DNA of 45,324 bases from Algoriphagus sp. GTDB taxonomy: Bacteria > Bacteroidota > Bacteroidia > Cytophagales > Cyclobacteriaceae. Shown piece after piece: positions 25,232 through 35,589 of this stretch; within the stretch, counting starts at the first letter, position 1; each line of letters opens with the position of its first letter. The DNA lies in NCBI GenBank assembly GCA_021298245.1, contig JAJTDZ010000030.1, positions 1 to 45,324 on the forward strand, read 5' to 3'. Below the pieces are notes generated by a model. The model did no database searches. It was not told where the DNA came from and saw only the letters and a list, made by a program, of their open reading frames with translations. The translations under genes were made by a program, and so were the position numbers.

Positions 25232-26506
25232 TTAGTTCAATCTACCCAATTGGGTTGCCCGAGAAGAATCCATTTTTATAAAAATAAATAGAAGGACAGT
25301 AAATGACCACAAGGAAGATCCCCCGTAACTAAAGAAGGGTAGCGGAATTCCTACTACGGGAAATAGTCCAATGGTCATGGCGATATTGATCATGAAGTGA
25401 AAAAGAAGAATAGAGATCACTCCATACCCGTAAATTCGAGTAAATCTAGTTTTTTGTCTTTCGGCCATGATGACTAAGCGGTAGAGTAGGCCAACAAAAA
25501 GTCCAATGACCACCAAGCTACCTAGCCAGCCAAATTCCTCTCCTAAGGTGCAAAAGATAAAATCGGTATCCTGCTCAGGAACAAAGTCAAATTTGGTTTG
25601 AGTTCCCTCCAAGTACCCTTTTCCAAATAATCCTCCTGAACCTATGGCAATTTTGGATTGTGTGATATTCCATCCCACCCCAAGAGGATCAAGGTCTGGG
25701 TTAAAAAGTACCATGATCCTATTTTGTTGGTGCAAGGGAAGTTTGGAAATCACAAAATCTAGGGAGTAGATGTAAGCAATGATCCCTATGCCAATGAGTG
25801 AAAAAGCAAGGATGCGTTGCCAATTTCTTTTCCCCAAATAGATTAGAGCCCCGACGACGAGCAGGATAAAAAATGCCAAGTAAAGGTTGTTTTCAACCCA
25901 TAGACCAAGAAGTGTTATCGAAATGACTCCCAAAACCAAAAGGTAATAGCGCTGCGGAAAACCCTCCCGATAAAACATGAGTAAAAAGGAAAAATAGACC
26001 ATGGCAGTCCCAGTATCGGGTTGAAGCAATATCAGGATTACTGGAATGAGTAACACTGCAAATGCAATGGCTTGGTAATTTCTTTTTGATAGGTCGAAAG
26101 TGGGTCGCTCCATGACCTTAGCAAGCGCCAAGGCAGTCGCAAATTTGGCAAACTCCCCAGGCTGTATTCTAAAATCCCCCACGCCTATAGAAAGGATTTG
26201 TCCATTTACTTCTTTACCAAAAAAGGGAGTTACAATGAGTAGTCCTAAGAATAAGAAGTAAATAACCAATGAAAGATTTTCAAAAAATCGAGCATCTGCC
26301 ACCATGATTAAGGTAATCAGGGCAATAGCCGTACCGATCCACACCAATTGCTTCCCTGAATTGATAGAAAGATCAAAAATGCTTTTCTCAACCTGACTGT
26401 CGTATACAGCGGCATAAATATTAAACCAGCCGATGATTACCAGTGCAAAGTAGATGGACACTGCTATCCAATCTACCCGGTTGATATGTACCTCAGTTGA
26501 GTTCAT
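25232..26506 (-). CDS. rodA: RodA, SEDS peptidoglycan glycosyltransferase of the elongasome
   Basis: This 424-residue integral membrane protein belongs to the SEDS (FtsW/RodA/SpoVE) family, which polymerises lipid II. About ten hydrophobic helices are visible. Family motifs are QPDTGTAMVYFSFLLMFY, the large extracytoplasmic loop (VPEQDTDFIFCTLGEEFG) and the C-terminal GIPLPFFSYGGSS signature. It is placed directly after mrdA with no intervening base, consistent with the obligate RodA-PBP2 pair. Confidence 0.96.
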   Translation of the reverse strand: MNSTEVHINRVDWIAVSIYFALVIIGWFNIYAAVYDSQVEKSIFDLSINSGKQLVWIGTAIALITLIMVADARFFENLSLVIYFLFLGLLIVTPFFGKEVNGQILSIGVGDFRIQPGEFAKFATALALAKVMERPTFDLSKRNYQAIAFAVLLIPVILILLQPDTGTAMVYFSFLLMFYREGFPQRYYLLVLGVISITLLGLWVENNLYLAFFILLVVGALIYLGKRNWQRILAFSLIGIGIIAYIYSLDFVISKLPLHQQNRIMVLFNPDLDPLGVGWNITQSKIAIGSGGLFGKGYLEGTQTKFDFVPEQDTDFIFCTLGEEFGWLGSLVVIGLFVGLLYRLVIMAERQKTRFTRIYGYGVISILLFHFMINIAMTIGLFPVVGIPLPFFSYGGSSLWSFTVLLFIFIKMDSSRATQLGRLN

Positions 26507-28309
26507 TTAATAAATAAAATTTCCAGCTAGGACATACTCTTGAAGTTCAGGACGAGTAATTTTCCCTTTGATATATTTTTCAATCATCAACGAAGCCGTA
26601 CTTGCTGCTGCTCTACCTCCCCATCCTGCATTTTCCACATATACGGCGATAGCAATTTTAGGATCCTCTTTTGGAGCAAAGGCAATAAATACCGAATGGT
26701 CTTCTCCGTGCGGATTTTGTGCTGTTCCTGTTTTACCTGCGATAACCAAATCTTCGATAACAGCCCGATTTGCGGTGCCATACAAGGCTTCAGCCATGGC
26801 GTCTTGAATCAAATTAAAATGCCTAGCGTCTACACCCACGTCATGTCTCTGCTGAAATTTGGCAGGTATTTTTTTGGGATCTCCATCCAACTCTTTTATC
26901 AAGTGAGGGGTATAGTAGTAGCCTTTGTTAGCAAAAATGGCCGCCAGATTAGCCATTTGTAGGGGAGTAACCTGCATTTCTCCCTGGCCTATAGACAAGG
27001 AATAGATGGTAGAATATTTCCATCTTCCTGACCCATAAATTCTATCGTACAAGGTACTGGAAGGTATGTCACCACCTTTTTCGCCAGACATATCTACTCC
27101 CAGAGGACTTCCTAGTCCAAACTTGAGTACTTTTTCCCTCCAAGCATTTAGGCCTAATTCGGTGTCCTTGAAGGTATTGCTGGAAACTTCCCTATTGATA
27201 ATTTGTCGGAAGGCTTGATGATAGTAGGGATTACAGGAATTTCGAATGGCTCCAAATAAATCTACCGGGCTGGGGTGGTTATGGCAGGCCACCAGGGACC
27301 TGTTGCAAGAAAAGGTAGTCTCTGGTTTCAATATTCCTTCCTGTAATCCAATCAGGCTTTGCACGATTTTGAAGATGGATCCTGGAGGATAAGTAGCCAT
27401 AATGGGCCTATTAAATAAGGGTTTGGAAGCATCTACATTCAATTTTTGGAAGGTCTTACCAAAAGCTGCCCCCGTAAGTTGATTAGGATCGTAAAAGGGA
27501 GCTGATATCATGGCTAATATTTCTCCAGTTTTAGGTTCTATAGCAACCACAGAGCCTGTTTTCCCATTCATAAGCAACTCCCCGTATCGCTGCAACTCTA
27601 AATCTATGGTGGAGGTAATATTTTTTCCTGCGGCAGAGATGGTGTCGTATTCCCCCTCTTTAAATGGCCCTTTATCCACTCCTCTGACATTGACCATTTT
27701 ATATTTTACTCCTTTGTTTCCGCGGAGTTCTTCTTCGTAATATTTCTCTAGACCACTTAGACCGACATAATCTCCTTGCTCGTAATATCCTACACTATCT
27801 CTTTCTAGCTGGGTAGCACTGATTTCTCCAATATACCCCAAAGCATGGGCGGCAGTAGGGGTGGGGTAAGCCCTTACCGATCTGGTCATGATAAATAGAC
27901 CAGGGTAGTCTACTAGAAAGTCTTGGATTCTCGCAAAGTCAGCATTTGATATCTGTTTGATTAAAGGAGAAGGTTTTACCCTTGAGTAATTTTTTGCCGC
28001 ATTATACCCTTCTATTAGTTCTTCTTTACTCACATTAAATAGGGTACAAAAGCGAACCGTATCGGTAAGAGTAAATTCTCTTGGCACGACCATAAGATCG
28101 AAAATAGGATTGTTGAAGACCATCAACTTACCATGTCGATCGTACACTAATCCTCGGTAGGGATGATCTACCACACGTTGAATGGCATTGTTTTCTGCCC
28201 GCTTCATGAAGCTGTCGTCTACTACTTGAATCATAAAAAGTTTGATAAGGAGTATGGCCCCCACAAAAAAAATAACGAAAAGAATGACGGTTGGTCTTTG
28301 ATCTTTCAT
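26507..28309 (-). CDS. mrdA: Penicillin-binding protein 2 (elongasome transpeptidase)
   Basis: This 600-residue class B PBP cross-links peptidoglycan during side-wall growth. One N-terminal TM helix (about 8-28) is followed by a pedestal domain (RGLVYDRHGKLM) and a transpeptidase domain with all active-site motifs: SIFK (Ser311, Lys314), SCN (358-360) and KTG (525-527). The start overlaps mreD's end by one base and the stop abuts rodA, so translation of the three is likely coupled. Confidence 0.96.
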   Translation of the reverse strand: MKDQRPTVILFVIFFVGAILLIKLFMIQVVDDSFMKRAENNAIQRVVDHPYRGLVYDRHGKLMVFNNPIFDLMVVPREFTLTDTVRFCTLFNVSKEELIEGYNAAKNYSRVKPSPLIKQISNADFARIQDFLVDYPGLFIMTRSVRAYPTPTAAHALGYIGEISATQLERDSVGYYEQGDYVGLSGLEKYYEEELRGNKGVKYKMVNVRGVDKGPFKEGEYDTISAAGKNITSTIDLELQRYGELLMNGKTGSVVAIEPKTGEILAMISAPFYDPNQLTGAAFGKTFQKLNVDASKPLFNRPIMATYPPGSIFKIVQSLIGLQEGILKPETTFSCNRSLVACHNHPSPVDLFGAIRNSCNPYYHQAFRQIINREVSSNTFKDTELGLNAWREKVLKFGLGSPLGVDMSGEKGGDIPSSTLYDRIYGSGRWKYSTIYSLSIGQGEMQVTPLQMANLAAIFANKGYYYTPHLIKELDGDPKKIPAKFQQRHDVGVDARHFNLIQDAMAEALYGTANRAVIEDLVIAGKTGTAQNPHGEDHSVFIAFAPKEDPKIAIAVYVENAGWGGRAAASTASLMIEKYIKGKITRPELQEYVLAGNFIY

Positions 28310-28830
28310 CAGATTCCTTTCCTTCTTTTGAAAAACAGAAGTTGTACAAGAATAGCTAAAACTAAGGTGAAGAGCGAGGAAAATAAACTTTTGCTAAACA
28401 CGCCCAAAAATCCACCCGTGCCCCATTGGTCCGCAATAAAGAAAACTAAAGCATACAAAAATATCAGAGGAAAGGCATAACTAATAAATCGACCAAGACC
28501 AATTTGAGACAAACTGGGCTCTTCTGCTTCGTCATATCCTCCCGTAGGACTGGTTGTTTTTAGCCAAATGGGTTTGAAAAAGGCAAAAACCGTTGCAGCA
28601 GCAGCATGCATTCCTATGGTTTCAAAAAAAATATCTAGTAAGAAACCCAAAGAAAAGGAGATAAGTAATAAGGGAATAGTCTTCAGGGTACTAGGCAAAA
28701 TCAACAAACCCAATAAATATAAAAAAGCAAATGCATACCCGAATAGGGCTAAATTTTTCAAAAATAAAAGTTGAACTACTACCAAGACTAAAATTAAAAA
28801 GGTGTAGCTCAGCAAACTCCTAATATTCAT
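28309..28830 (-). CDS. mreD: Rod shape-determining protein MreD
   Basis: This 173-residue hydrophobic protein has about five TM helices and fits MreD by size, topology and position between mreC and mrdA; sequence identity in this family is low, so synteny carries much of the call. It modulates MreC/RodA activation. A hydrophilic loop near residues 95-115 (TSPTGGYDEAEEPS) is specific to this lineage. It overlaps mreC by 11 bases and mrdA by one. Confidence 0.87.
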   Translation of the reverse strand: MNIRSLLSYTFLILVLVVVQLLFLKNLALFGYAFAFLYLLGLLILPSTLKTIPLLLISFSLGFLLDIFFETIGMHAAAATVFAFFKPIWLKTTSPTGGYDEAEEPSLSQIGLGRFISYAFPLIFLYALVFFIADQWGTGGFLGVFSKSLFSSLFTLVLAILVQLLFFKRRKGI

Positions 28831-29659
28831 AAGGTATTTCTGATTGTCGATATAAGGAATCTAACTCTTCGAATCGGGTATTTTCGACCAAATAGACATA
28901 GGTCAATTTACTAAAATCTGCGCTTAATGCCACGGTAATGGATAGGTAATTGGGATCTTTTTCATTTACCGCTACGTTGGAAATTTTTCCAATCAAAATC
29001 CCTTCCGGAAATACTGCATTGAATCCTGAAGTAATCACTTCATCGCCTTTAAAGGCTTTGACGTGCCTAGGTACATACAATAACATTGCTTCAGAAGAAT
29101 TCCTTCCGTCCCATTGCACTGATCCAAATACATCGGAAGACTTTATTTTTGATGAAACGAGTAGGCTAGTATTCAACAACGAAAATGCGACCGAATAATT
29201 TTCAGAAACAGATTTAATTCTTCCTACGGCACCTTGGGAGTTAAACACCCCCATCCCAGGCTTGATTCCATGCTTAGATCCTTTGTTGAGGGTCAAATAA
29301 TTTTGAGAAAACCGTAAGGAATTGGCAATGACACGAGCGCCTCTAAATTCAAAGGAGGCTTGGAGTGAGGAGTCCAATTTGATTTCTAAGCTGTCAGGAA
29401 TGACTTGACTTGCCATCAACTGCCCCCTAACCCAGGCATTCTCTTCCACTAGTGCCTCATTGGCATCCGCAAGAGAGAAAAATTGAACTACATCTGCTTG
29501 CTTTTTCAATACCGCTCCGACGACAGCATTAGAACTGTTAAAGAATGCTGCACCCTGGGGGGAATTATTGGAGACAATCATCCAGATCGCCACTACCTCG
29601 AGAACAATAAAAAGCAAAAACGCCCTTACTCGGTAAAGGAACTGTAGGATGCGTAGCAT
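28820..29659 (-). CDS. mreC: Rod shape-determining protein MreC
   Basis: This 279-residue protein has an N-terminal TM helix (about 12-30), a coiled-coil (about 60-90) and a double beta-barrel domain recognised by GVFNSQGAVGRIKSVSENYS and GDEVITSGFNAVFPEGILIG. It links MreB in the cytoplasm to PBP2 in the periplasm. It lies 7 bases after mreB in the five-gene rod operon. Confidence 0.95.
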   Translation of the reverse strand: MLRILQFLYRVRAFLLFIVLEVVAIWMIVSNNSPQGAAFFNSSNAVVGAVLKKQADVVQFFSLADANEALVEENAWVRGQLMASQVIPDSLEIKLDSSLQASFEFRGARVIANSLRFSQNYLTLNKGSKHGIKPGMGVFNSQGAVGRIKSVSENYSVAFSLLNTSLLVSSKIKSSDVFGSVQWDGRNSSEAMLLYVPRHVKAFKGDEVITSGFNAVFPEGILIGKISNVAVNEKDPNYLSITVALSADFSKLTYVYLVENTRFEELDSLYRQSEIPYEY

Positions 29660-29666
29660 TCAGAAT

Positions 29667-30695
29667 TTAGGTCATCAGAACGGTTCGGAAGTGTTGGATA
29701 TTTTTAAGGGCAGTACCTGTACCACGCACCACAGCGCGTAAAGGATCTTCTGCAATATGGATAGGCAACTTGGTTTTTTGATGGAGTCGCTTATCCAATC
29801 CTTTTAGTAAAGCCCCACCCCCAGTGAGGTGAATGCCGTTGTCATAAATATCTGCAGATAATTCAGGCGGAGCAATTTCTAATGCCTTTAAAACTGCTTC
29901 TTCTATCTTAGATACAGATTTATCTAAGGCAAAAGCGATTTCAGAATAAGACACCTTGATCACTTTAGGTATCCCCGTCATCAAATCCCGACCACGAATT
30001 TCATAGTCCTCTGGAGCATCGTCGAGCTCGGTAAGAGCGGAACCTATTGCAATTTTTACCTTTTCTGCAGAACGTTCTCCGATAAGTAGGTTGTGTTGCC
30101 TTCTCATGTAGTCCAAGATGTCTTTGGTAAAGGTATCTCCAGCCACTCGGATAGATTGATCTGCTACGATTCCTGATAAGGCGATAAGTGCAATTTCCGT
30201 GGTACCCCCTCCAATGTCCACAATCATGGAGCCCATGGGTTTTTCAATATCTACTCCAATTCCAATTGCTGCTGCAATGGGCTCGTAAATCATATACACC
30301 TCCTTGGCTCCTGCGTGCTCTGCGGAGTCACGAACCGCTCTTTTTTCCACTTCTGTGATGCCTGAAGGGATGCAAATTACCATCTTATGGGATTGAGGAA
30401 ACATCCCTTTTTTCTGTCCAGGAATCATCCGAATCAATCCTCGAATCATTTGTTCGGCCGCGTAAAAATCCGCAATCACTCCATCTTTCAACGGGCGAAT
30501 AGTCTTGATATTTTCATGCGTTTTTTCGTGCATATTCATTGCTTCACGCCCTACTGCAAGCACTCGGTTGTTGGTTTTATCAATGGCAATGATGGATGGC
30601 TCGTCGACCACGATTTTGTCTTTATGGATGATTAGGGTATTTGCAGTACCCAAATCAATGGCTATATCACTAGAGAAAAAATCAAATAGTCCCAT
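29667..30695 (-). CDS. mreB: Actin-like cell-shape protein MreB
   Basis: This 342-residue actin homologue forms membrane-bound filaments that position wall synthesis. Nucleotide-binding motifs are clear: phosphate 1 DLGTANTL (14-21), phosphate 2 IVDIGGGTTEIALIA, and adenosine motif LTGGGALLKGL. It is the first gene of the mreB-mreC-mreD-mrdA-rodA operon. A -7-like box TAATTTTG lies about 75 bases upstream on the minus strand. Confidence 0.98.
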   Translation of the reverse strand: MGLFDFFSSDIAIDLGTANTLIIHKDKIVVDEPSIIAIDKTNNRVLAVGREAMNMHEKTHENIKTIRPLKDGVIADFYAAEQMIRGLIRMIPGQKKGMFPQSHKMVICIPSGITEVEKRAVRDSAEHAGAKEVYMIYEPIAAAIGIGVDIEKPMGSMIVDIGGGTTEIALIALSGIVADQSIRVAGDTFTKDILDYMRRQHNLLIGERSAEKVKIAIGSALTELDDAPEDYEIRGRDLMTGIPKVIKVSYSEIAFALDKSVSKIEEAVLKALEIAPPELSADIYDNGIHLTGGGALLKGLDKRLHQKTKLPIHIAEDPLRAVVRGTGTALKNIQHFRTVLMT

Positions 30696-30919
30696 GTTAT
30701 TTTTTTTTGCTTAATACTCCCTTCCTGCGTCTTAATTTACGGTAAGCATATGATTTTTACCGAGAGTCGGCAAAATTATTATCTTAAATTGACAAAACTG
30801 CCAGAAAGCAGAATTTTTTGTTTCTAAAGATAAAAATAGAAAGGTGAATTCTTCAATTGGGCAATTTTGCTTCAGGAATCAATAAAATTAAGCATTTTTT
30901 TGGGCAAATCCCTTCGTTT

Positions 30920-30951
30920 TTTGCTTTTACTTATTCTTTTTCTTATTTTTG
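30920..30951 (+). promoter_or_regulatory. Promoter of rimP-nusA-infB
   Basis: TTTG (30920-30923), a 20-base spacer and TATTTTTG (30944-30951) fit the Bacteroidota consensus at both boxes. Transcription should start near 30956, about 53 bases before rimP. Confidence 0.8.
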
Positions 30952-30971
30952 CTCTGTATTCTAAAGTAATG

Positions 30972-30991
30972 GAGGGGACACAAGTCCCCTC
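30972..30991 (+). promoter_or_regulatory. Strong hairpin in the rimP leader
   Basis: GAGGGGAC (30972-30979) pairs perfectly with GTCCCCTC (30984-30991) around an ACAA loop, ending 17 bases before the rimP ATG. Only three T residues follow, so it is not a good terminator. A 15-codon frame from the ATG at 30969 crosses the hairpin and overlaps the rimP start codon. Confidence 0.65.
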
Positions 30992-31008
30992 TTTCATTAT
31001 TCGAAGGC

Positions 31009-31482
31009 ATGAGTGAATTGAAACAAGACATAATTTCTTTAGTCGAAAATCAACTTTCCGATGGTCTTCACTATCTGGTTGAAGTTAAAATCGAGGAGAA
31101 AGCGGGGAAGAAAAAGCTTCAGATTTTGATAGATTCCGATCAGGGAGTAAGTATTGATTATTGTGCATCCCTGAGTAGGGCGTTGTCTGAGGTTTTGGAA
31201 GCCAAGGAATATTTTGGAGATGCCTACCTATTGGAAGTTTCTTCTCCGGGGATTGATTATCCTCTGACTGAAAAACGGCAATACCTAAAAAATCAGGGGA
31301 GAATGCTCAAGGTACATTTATCCTCTGGTCAAGAAATCTTGGGCAAGCTAAAAGCAGTGGAAGAATTAGGAATAAAACTTGGGTATACTCAAAAAATAAA
31401 AGGAAAAAAAAGTCAGGAAGAGGAACGAATTTTCTCTTTCGAAGAAATAAAAAAATCTTACGTACAAGTATCGTTTAATTAA
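31009..31482 (+). CDS. rimP: Ribosome maturation factor RimP
   Basis: This 157-residue protein helps mature the 30S subunit. It shows the RimP N-terminal alpha/beta domain (VEVKIEEKAGKKKLQILID, then VSIDYCASLSRALSEVLE) with the family motif LEVSSPGIDYPL, and a C-terminal SH3-like domain. It is first in the conserved rimP-nusA-infB operon, 5 bases ahead of nusA, behind a clear promoter and a leader hairpin. Confidence 0.95.
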   Translation: MSELKQDIISLVENQLSDGLHYLVEVKIEEKAGKKKLQILIDSDQGVSIDYCASLSRALSEVLEAKEYFGDAYLLEVSSPGIDYPLTEKRQYLKNQGRMLKVHLSSGQEILGKLKAVEELGIKLGYTQKIKGKKSQEEERIFSFEEIKKSYVQVSFN

Positions 31483-31487
31483 TTCCA

Positions 31488-32732
31488 ATGGATGCAAAAG
31501 TTTTAATAGAATCCTTCGCAGAATTTGCGAGATCTAAAAATGTGGATCGCCCTACCATGATCCGTATTCTGGAAGATGTGTTTCGCGCGATGATTCGCAA
31601 GAAATTTGAGACAGATGAGAATTTTGATGTGACCATCAATGCGGAAAAAGGGGATCTGGAAATATTCCGGATCAGAGAAATTGTAGATGACAATTCAGAG
31701 GACATCTGGGACTTTGATAAAATTAGCCTTTCCGATGCCCAAAAAATTGAACCTGATTTTGAAGTAGGAGAAGAGGTATACGAGAAAATTGAACTTGAAG
31801 AGTTTGGAAGAAGGGCTGTGCAAATGGCCCGTCAGACCTTGATTCAACGCATCAAAGACTTGGAAAAAGACATACTTTTTGCCAAGTACGAAGAACAAGT
31901 TGGAGAAATTATTTCTGCAGAAGTGTACCAAATATTGGGACGAGAAATCCTTTTGATTGATGCAGAAGGCAACGAATTGATTTTACCTAAGGGAGAGCAA
32001 ATTTCTAAAGATAGATTTAGAAAGGGAGATAGCATCAAAGCCGTCGTTCATAGGGTAGACATGATCAATGGAAATCCTAAAGTGGTCTTGTCTAGAACTT
32101 CCCCTGTATTTTTGGAAAGATTGTTTGAAAATGAAGTGCCTGAAGTATACGATGGTTTGATTACCATTGTGAAGGTCGTGCGTGAACCAGGAGAGCGGGC
32201 CAAGGTGGCAGTTGAGTCTTACGATGACCGCATTGATCCAGTAGGCGCTTGCGTGGGCATGAAAGGTTCGCGTATTCATGCTGTAGTTAGAGAACTTCAG
32301 AACGAAAACATTGATGTGATCAATTTTACCGAAAATCTAGAGCTTTATGTTTCTAGAGCTTTGAGCCCAGCCAAAGTGTCTTCCTTGACCATTAATTCAG
32401 AAAGCAAGAGAATCTCTGTTTTCCTAAAGCCTGATCAAGTTTCTCTGGCAATTGGTAAAGGGGGATTTAACATCAAACTGGCCAGCAGGTTGGTGGGGTA
32501 TGAGATCGACGTGTTCCGTGAATTGAATGAATACGAGGAAGAGGATGTAGACTTGACCGAATTTTCAGATGAAATTGATCAATGGATTATTGACGAACTG
32601 AAGAAAACTGGATTAGATACTGCAAAAAGTGTTTTGGCTTTGAGCAAGGAGGATTTGATCCGAAGAACAGAATTAGAAGAGGTCACCATTGACGAGATAT
32701 TTAGAATCTTGAGAACAGAATTTGACCAATAA
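31488..32732 (+). CDS. nusA: Transcription termination/antitermination factor NusA
   Basis: This 414-residue protein binds RNA polymerase and RNA to control pausing, termination and antitermination. Domains in order are the N-terminal polymerase-binding domain (1-125), S1 domain (about 130-200; VGEIISAEVYQILG) and two KH domains (DPVGACVGMKGSRIHAV and SLAIGKGGFNIKLASRLVGYEID). A short acidic tail follows with a helix-hairpin-like region (LDTAKSVLALSKEDLIRRT). The E. coli acidic repeats are reduced, as usual outside Proteobacteria. Confidence 0.97.
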   Translation: MDAKVLIESFAEFARSKNVDRPTMIRILEDVFRAMIRKKFETDENFDVTINAEKGDLEIFRIREIVDDNSEDIWDFDKISLSDAQKIEPDFEVGEEVYEKIELEEFGRRAVQMARQTLIQRIKDLEKDILFAKYEEQVGEIISAEVYQILGREILLIDAEGNELILPKGEQISKDRFRKGDSIKAVVHRVDMINGNPKVVLSRTSPVFLERLFENEVPEVYDGLITIVKVVREPGERAKVAVESYDDRIDPVGACVGMKGSRIHAVVRELQNENIDVINFTENLELYVSRALSPAKVSSLTINSESKRISVFLKPDQVSLAIGKGGFNIKLASRLVGYEIDVFRELNEYEEEDVDLTEFSDEIDQWIIDELKKTGLDTAKSVLALSKEDLIRRTELEEVTIDEIFRILRTEFDQ

Positions 32733-32793
32733 TGGGCTTTTGCCCAATTGAATATCCTTAACTTAATTACGATTTCGAAAGAGGTTTTTGCTT

Positions 32794-35526
32794 ATGTCAG
32801 AAGAAAAAATGATGCGATTAGGCCAGATAGCCAGAAAACTCAACGTGGGAACGGCAACCATCGTAGAGTCCTTGGCTAAAAAGGGCTATGAGGTGGAGAA
32901 TAATCCTAATTCCAAAATCACCTTGGACCAAATTGTCATGTTGGAAAAGGAGTTTAAATCTTCTGCTCTCGAAAAAGAGGAAGCTTCACACCTTTCTATA
33001 GGAAAGCGTCATGAACCTGCTTTCGAACAAGAATCGCCGAAAATTGAAAAGACAACGGAGAGTACTCCAGCCCCTGAAAGCGTTATTGAAAAAATTTCCA
33101 CAGAGGCACCCAAGTTGGAGGGAATAAAAATTTTAGGTAAGGTGGATTTGGATAAAAAGCCAAGCCCTGCACCAGCACCTAAGCCTGTGGCTTCTGCTCC
33201 AAAAACTGATCCTGAGCCAGAAATTTCTTCTCCTATCCCAGCTCCTATTGCTTCAGAGCCCAAGGAAGAGGTCTTCATGCCAACACCAGAGCCGTCCGCA
33301 CCTTCACCCGAAGAGGGACAGTCTGATGAAGGTAGTCGATTTGCTGGCAAGGCAGATTCTTTAAAGGGATTAACTGTATTGGGTAAAATTGAACTTCCAG
33401 CTGATAGAGGCAAGAAAAAGGGTGGGCCCGTAGCCTCATCGGATGAGCGGGGAAGGGATAAAAAGAGACCTAGAAAGCGAATTGATACGCCTCCTTCTCA
33501 AGGGGGTTCTCAGCAGGCTCAAGGAGGGCAGTCCAAGCCACAAGACCAACGGGGTCCTCGTCCTGACCAATCCCAAAAAGGAGGACAAGCCCAGCGTGGA
33601 GGAGGTAATTCACAACAGCGTATTCAAAAAGCTGAGCCTACTCCAAAAGAAATTCAAGACCAAATCAAGCAAACCTTAGCTCGCCTTCAGGGAAATAAAC
33701 CAGGGGGGAAAGCAAAATCTAGACGAGATAAGAGGGCTGAAAGAGATCGTGAAGTTGAATCCGAAGGAGAGGAAATAAAAATTTTAAAGGTAACTGAATT
33801 TATTTCAGCCAATGACTTGGCAGCCTTGTTGGACGTATCTGTAAATCAGATCATTTCTGCCTGTTTATCCTTGGGTATGTTTGTGTCTATTAACCAGCGT
33901 CTAGATGCAGAAGCCATCACCATCATCGCCGATGAATTTGGATACGATGTAGAATTTACCAAATCCATCGAGGAGGAAATGGAAGAGGAGGAGGATGATT
34001 TAGAAGAGGAATTAGAAGAAAGAGCCCCTATTGTGACCATCATGGGGCACGTAGATCATGGAAAAACCTCCTTGCTTGATTTCATCAGGACCTCTAAGGT
34101 AACTGCTGCAGAGGCAGGGGGCATTACCCAACATATAGGTGCCTACGATGTGGTAACCAAAACCGGTCATAAAATTGCATTCTTGGATACTCCGGGTCAC
34201 GAAGCATTTACTGCCATGCGTGCTCGAGGAGCAAAAATAACCGACGTGGCCATCATTGTGATTGCTGCCGACGATAGTATCATGCCCCAGACCAAAGAAG
34301 CGATTAACCACGCGCAAGTTGCTGGCGTTCCTATGATTTTTGCTATCAATAAGGTAGATAAGCCCAACGCCAAGCCTGAAAAAATTAAGGAAGAATTGGC
34401 CAACATGAACCTGCTAGTTGAAGAATGGGGAGGAAAATACCAAAGCCAAGATATTTCTGCTAAAACAGGTCAAGGCGTTGACGAACTTTTAGAAAAAGTA
34501 TTGTTGGAATCTGAGATTTTGGAACTTAAAGCCAATCCCACTAAAAATGCCGTAGGCACGGTCATAGAAGCATCTTTGGATAAAGGAAGAGGATATGTAT
34601 CGACCCTAATGGTGCAAGCAGGAACCCTTCGAGTAGGAGATGTCATGCTCGCAGGTCAGCATTACGGACGGGTCAAGGCGATGTTTGACCATACGGGAAA
34701 GAAACTCAAAGAAGCAGGCCCTTCTACCCCTGTACAGGTACTGGGGCTAAGTGGAGCGCCTCAAGCGGGAGACTCCATCAAGGTGTACGATTCGGAAAGA
34801 GAGGCGAGGGAAATTGCCAACTCTAGAGAGCAAATCCAGAGGGAACAAAGTTTACGAACCAAAAAACACATTACTCTAGATGAAATAGGTCGTCGTTTGG
34901 CTATAGGAAGCTTTAAAGAGCTCAATATCATCATAAAGGGAGACGTGGATGGCTCTGTAGAGGCTCTCTCTGACTCCCTACTCAAACTTTCAAAAGACGA
35001 GGTCAAAGTTAGCATCATCCATAAGGGGGTAGGTCAAATTTCAGAGTCCGATGTACTCTTGGCTTCTGCCTCTGATGCGATCATCATAGGATTCCAGGTA
35101 AGGCCATCTGCCAATGCGAAGAAGCTTGCTGAACAAGAGGAAATCGAAATACGACACTATTCTATCATTTACGATGCGATCAATCAAATCAAAGACGCTA
35201 TCGAAGGAATGCTAGAACCAGAATACGAAGAAGTCATTACTGGAAATATTGTGGTTCGTGAAATTTTCAAAATCACCAAAGTGGGCACCGTTGCAGGATC
35301 CTATGTTACGGATGGATTTATCACTAGGAAAAATAAAATTCGTGTCATTCGAGACGGTATAGTGATCCACGAGGGAGAAATTGATCAACTCAAGAGATTT
35401 AAAGATGATGTTGCTGAAGTGAAGGCGGGGTATGAGTGCGGTATTTCCATTAAAAATTTCAACAATATTCAAGTGGACGATACCATTGAAGGGTATGAGA
35501 TGCAAGAGATCAAAAGAAAAAAATAA
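32794..35526 (+). CDS. infB: Translation initiation factor IF-2
   Basis: The ATG at 32794 ([19 protein letters not shown]) is preferred to a TTG six bases earlier, giving 910 residues. An N-terminal IF2_N-like helical domain is followed by a long disordered region rich in Pro/Ala/Glu/Ser and later Gln/Gly/Arg (about 60-320). After a second IF2_N domain comes the GTPase core, with G1 GHVDHGKT (418-425), G3 DTPGHE and G4 NKVD, and then domains II, III and IV. It delivers initiator tRNA to the ribosome. It closes the rimP-nusA-infB operon and is followed by a strong terminator. Confidence 0.98.
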   Translation: MSEEKMMRLGQIARKLNVGTATIVESLAKKGYEVENNPNSKITLDQIVMLEKEFKSSALEKEEASHLSIGKRHEPAFEQESPKIEKTTESTPAPESVIEKISTEAPKLEGIKILGKVDLDKKPSPAPAPKPVASAPKTDPEPEISSPIPAPIASEPKEEVFMPTPEPSAPSPEEGQSDEGSRFAGKADSLKGLTVLGKIELPADRGKKKGGPVASSDERGRDKKRPRKRIDTPPSQGGSQQAQGGQSKPQDQRGPRPDQSQKGGQAQRGGGNSQQRIQKAEPTPKEIQDQIKQTLARLQGNKPGGKAKSRRDKRAERDREVESEGEEIKILKVTEFISANDLAALLDVSVNQIISACLSLGMFVSINQRLDAEAITIIADEFGYDVEFTKSIEEEMEEEEDDLEEELEERAPIVTIMGHVDHGKTSLLDFIRTSKVTAAEAGGITQHIGAYDVVTKTGHKIAFLDTPGHEAFTAMRARGAKITDVAIIVIAADDSIMPQTKEAINHAQVAGVPMIFAINKVDKPNAKPEKIKEELANMNLLVEEWGGKYQSQDISAKTGQGVDELLEKVLLESEILELKANPTKNAVGTVIEASLDKGRGYVSTLMVQAGTLRVGDVMLAGQHYGRVKAMFDHTGKKLKEAGPSTPVQVLGLSGAPQAGDSIKVYDSEREAREIANSREQIQREQSLRTKKHITLDEIGRRLAIGSFKELNIIIKGDVDGSVEALSDSLLKLSKDEVKVSIIHKGVGQISESDVLLASASDAIIIGFQVRPSANAKKLAEQEEIEIRHYSIIYDAINQIKDAIEGMLEPEYEEVITGNIVVREIFKITKVGTVAGSYVTDGFITRKNKIRVIRDGIVIHEGEIDQLKRFKDDVAEVKAGYECGISIKNFNNIQVDDTIEGYEMQEIKRKK

Positions 35527-35546
35527 ATTTCTTAATTGCTCAATAC

Positions 35547-35575
35547 AAAAGGAACAACGAAAGTTGTTCCTTTTT
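35547..35575 (+). terminator. Rho-independent terminator after infB
   Basis: A 12-bp perfect stem (AAAAGGAACAAC 35547-35558, GTTGTTCCTTTT 35563-35574) has a GAAA tetraloop and ends in T residues. Confidence 0.93.
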
Positions 35576-35589
35576 ACTTGGGATGCAGC

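Larger units (their letters stand above)
30696..31008. other. Divergent control region between mreB and rimP
   Basis: This 313-base AT-rich stretch holds no protein gene. It contains the rimP promoter (30920-30951), a leader hairpin (30972-30991), and on the minus strand a TAATTTTG box at 30778-30771, with a CAAA on the plus strand too close (14 bases) to be a good -33 partner. A 6-bp inverted repeat CGGTAA/TTACCG (30740-30745, 30757-30762) would fall in the mreB leader. Confidence 0.6.

Noticed and set aside
33009..33413. Gly/Ala/Ser-rich antisense frame in infB
   Set aside because: It mirrors the Pro/Ala/Glu-rich disordered region of IF-2 on the other strand.
35536..35589. N-terminal extension of the small membrane protein
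   Set aside because: It is the infB terminator hairpin read as protein.
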